Assembly: GCA_002477565.1 (NCBI GenBank)
Contig: DLQL01000077.1
Coordinates: forward strand, 1 to 41,726
Length of the DNA: 41,726 bases
From: Flavobacteriaceae bacterium UBA7433
GTDB taxonomy: Bacteria; Bacteroidota; Bacteroidia; Flavobacteriales; Flavobacteriaceae
Direction of reading: 5' to 3'
In this document: positions 41,527-41,726 of the stretch, piece after piece
Layout: every line of letters starts with the position of its first letter
Numbering within the stretch: position 1 is the first letter of the stretch
Position numbers and translations under genes: made by a program
The notes under the pieces: model-generated
What the model was told of the DNA's origin: nothing
Seen by the model: the letters and a program-made list of their open reading frames with translations, nothing else
Database searches by the model: none

Positions 41527-41726
41527 ATGTTACAGCCAAAAAGAGTAAAATACCGTAAGATACAGAAGGCGAAAGGAAATATGAATGGTATTTCCGGAAG
41601 AGGTCATCAACTTTCTAATGGAATGTTTGGTATCAAGTCTGTAGATCAGAACCTTTTAACCTCTCGTCAAATTGAAGCAGCTCGTATCGCGGCAACTCGT
41701 CACATGAAAAGAGAAGGTCAGCTTTG
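41527..41726 (+). CDS. rplP: Large ribosomal subunit protein uL16 (3' truncated by window end)
   Basis: L16 helps place the aminoacyl tRNA acceptor end at the A site. The start is the ATG at 41527, 24 bases after rpsC, and about 66 codons are visible before the window ends: MLQPKRVKYRKIQKAKGN, then GISGRGHQLSNGMFGIKS, with ITSRQIEAARIA-type continuation (here LLTSRQIEAARIAATRHMKREG). This is the normal beginning of the protein. The rest of the S10/spc genes should follow outside the window. Confidence 0.96.
   Translation, partial: MLQPKRVKYRKIQKAKGNMNGISGRGHQLSNGMFGIKSVDQNLLTSRQIEAARIAATRHMKREGQL

Overview
The window comes from a member of the Bacteroidetes, almost certainly the family Flavobacteriaceae. 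The evidence is a type IX secretion C-terminal sorting domain, a SusC/SusD outer-membrane pair, promoters of the Bacteroidetes type (TTTG, about 19-20 bases, TAnnTTTG), an ssrA tag reading GEDNYALAA, and a str-S10 ribosomal cluster in which fusA runs straight into rpsJ with no tuf between them. The genus cannot be fixed from this sequence alone.

Layout. 1-2791: 3' part of a large secreted CotH-like protein. 2879-4647: four small accessory genes (a TM2 protein, a membrane protein with an XRE regulator, and a PH-like membrane protein) around gene-free DNA. 4796-5346: a short copy of the tmRNA 3' end, a terminator and the tmRNA gene. 5455-8015: a DUF3820 protein, kdsA (Kdo synthesis for LPS) and mpl (peptidoglycan recycling). 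8089-10942: trkH-trkA potassium uptake. 11122-11820: radC. 11953-22254: a surface-polysaccharide region with a polysaccharide-deacetylase-like protein, an SGNH/MBOAT acylation pair with a polytopic membrane protein, then a FemAB-like acyltransferase, an FdtB-type aminotransferase, a Wzx flippase, an inverted glycosyltransferase and an FdtA ketoisomerase. 22241-25877: a secreted unknown, rarA, a rhomboid protease and rlmB. 25960-31906: a four-gene SusC/SusD operon with two extra lipoproteins. 32280-33947: an OMP85-like protein. 34187 to the end: rpsL-rpsG-fusA-rpsJ, then rplC-rplD-rplW-rplB-rpsS-rplV-rpsC and the start of rplP.

How the parts work together. Most of the accessory content builds or serves the cell envelope: LPS core precursor, peptidoglycan recycling, a 3-amino-3,6-dideoxyhexose branch (FdtA plus FdtB), O-unit export, O-acylation, nutrient import by SusCD and secretion by T9SS. 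I saw no phage genes, transposase, CRISPR array, restriction system or obvious defence island.

The items I consider most worth checking are: (a) a two-hairpin element, ending in an intrinsic terminator, inside the ribosomal cluster between rpsJ and rplC; (b) a 17-bp exact copy of the tmRNA 3' end 161 bp downstream of the gene; (c) two near-identical 14-bp dyads in the control region of the SusCD operon; (d) a deacetylase-like protein that appears to lack catalytic residues; and (e) an imperfect inverted repeat and an orphan terminator in the gene-free stretch 3185-3540. None of these proves a new system.
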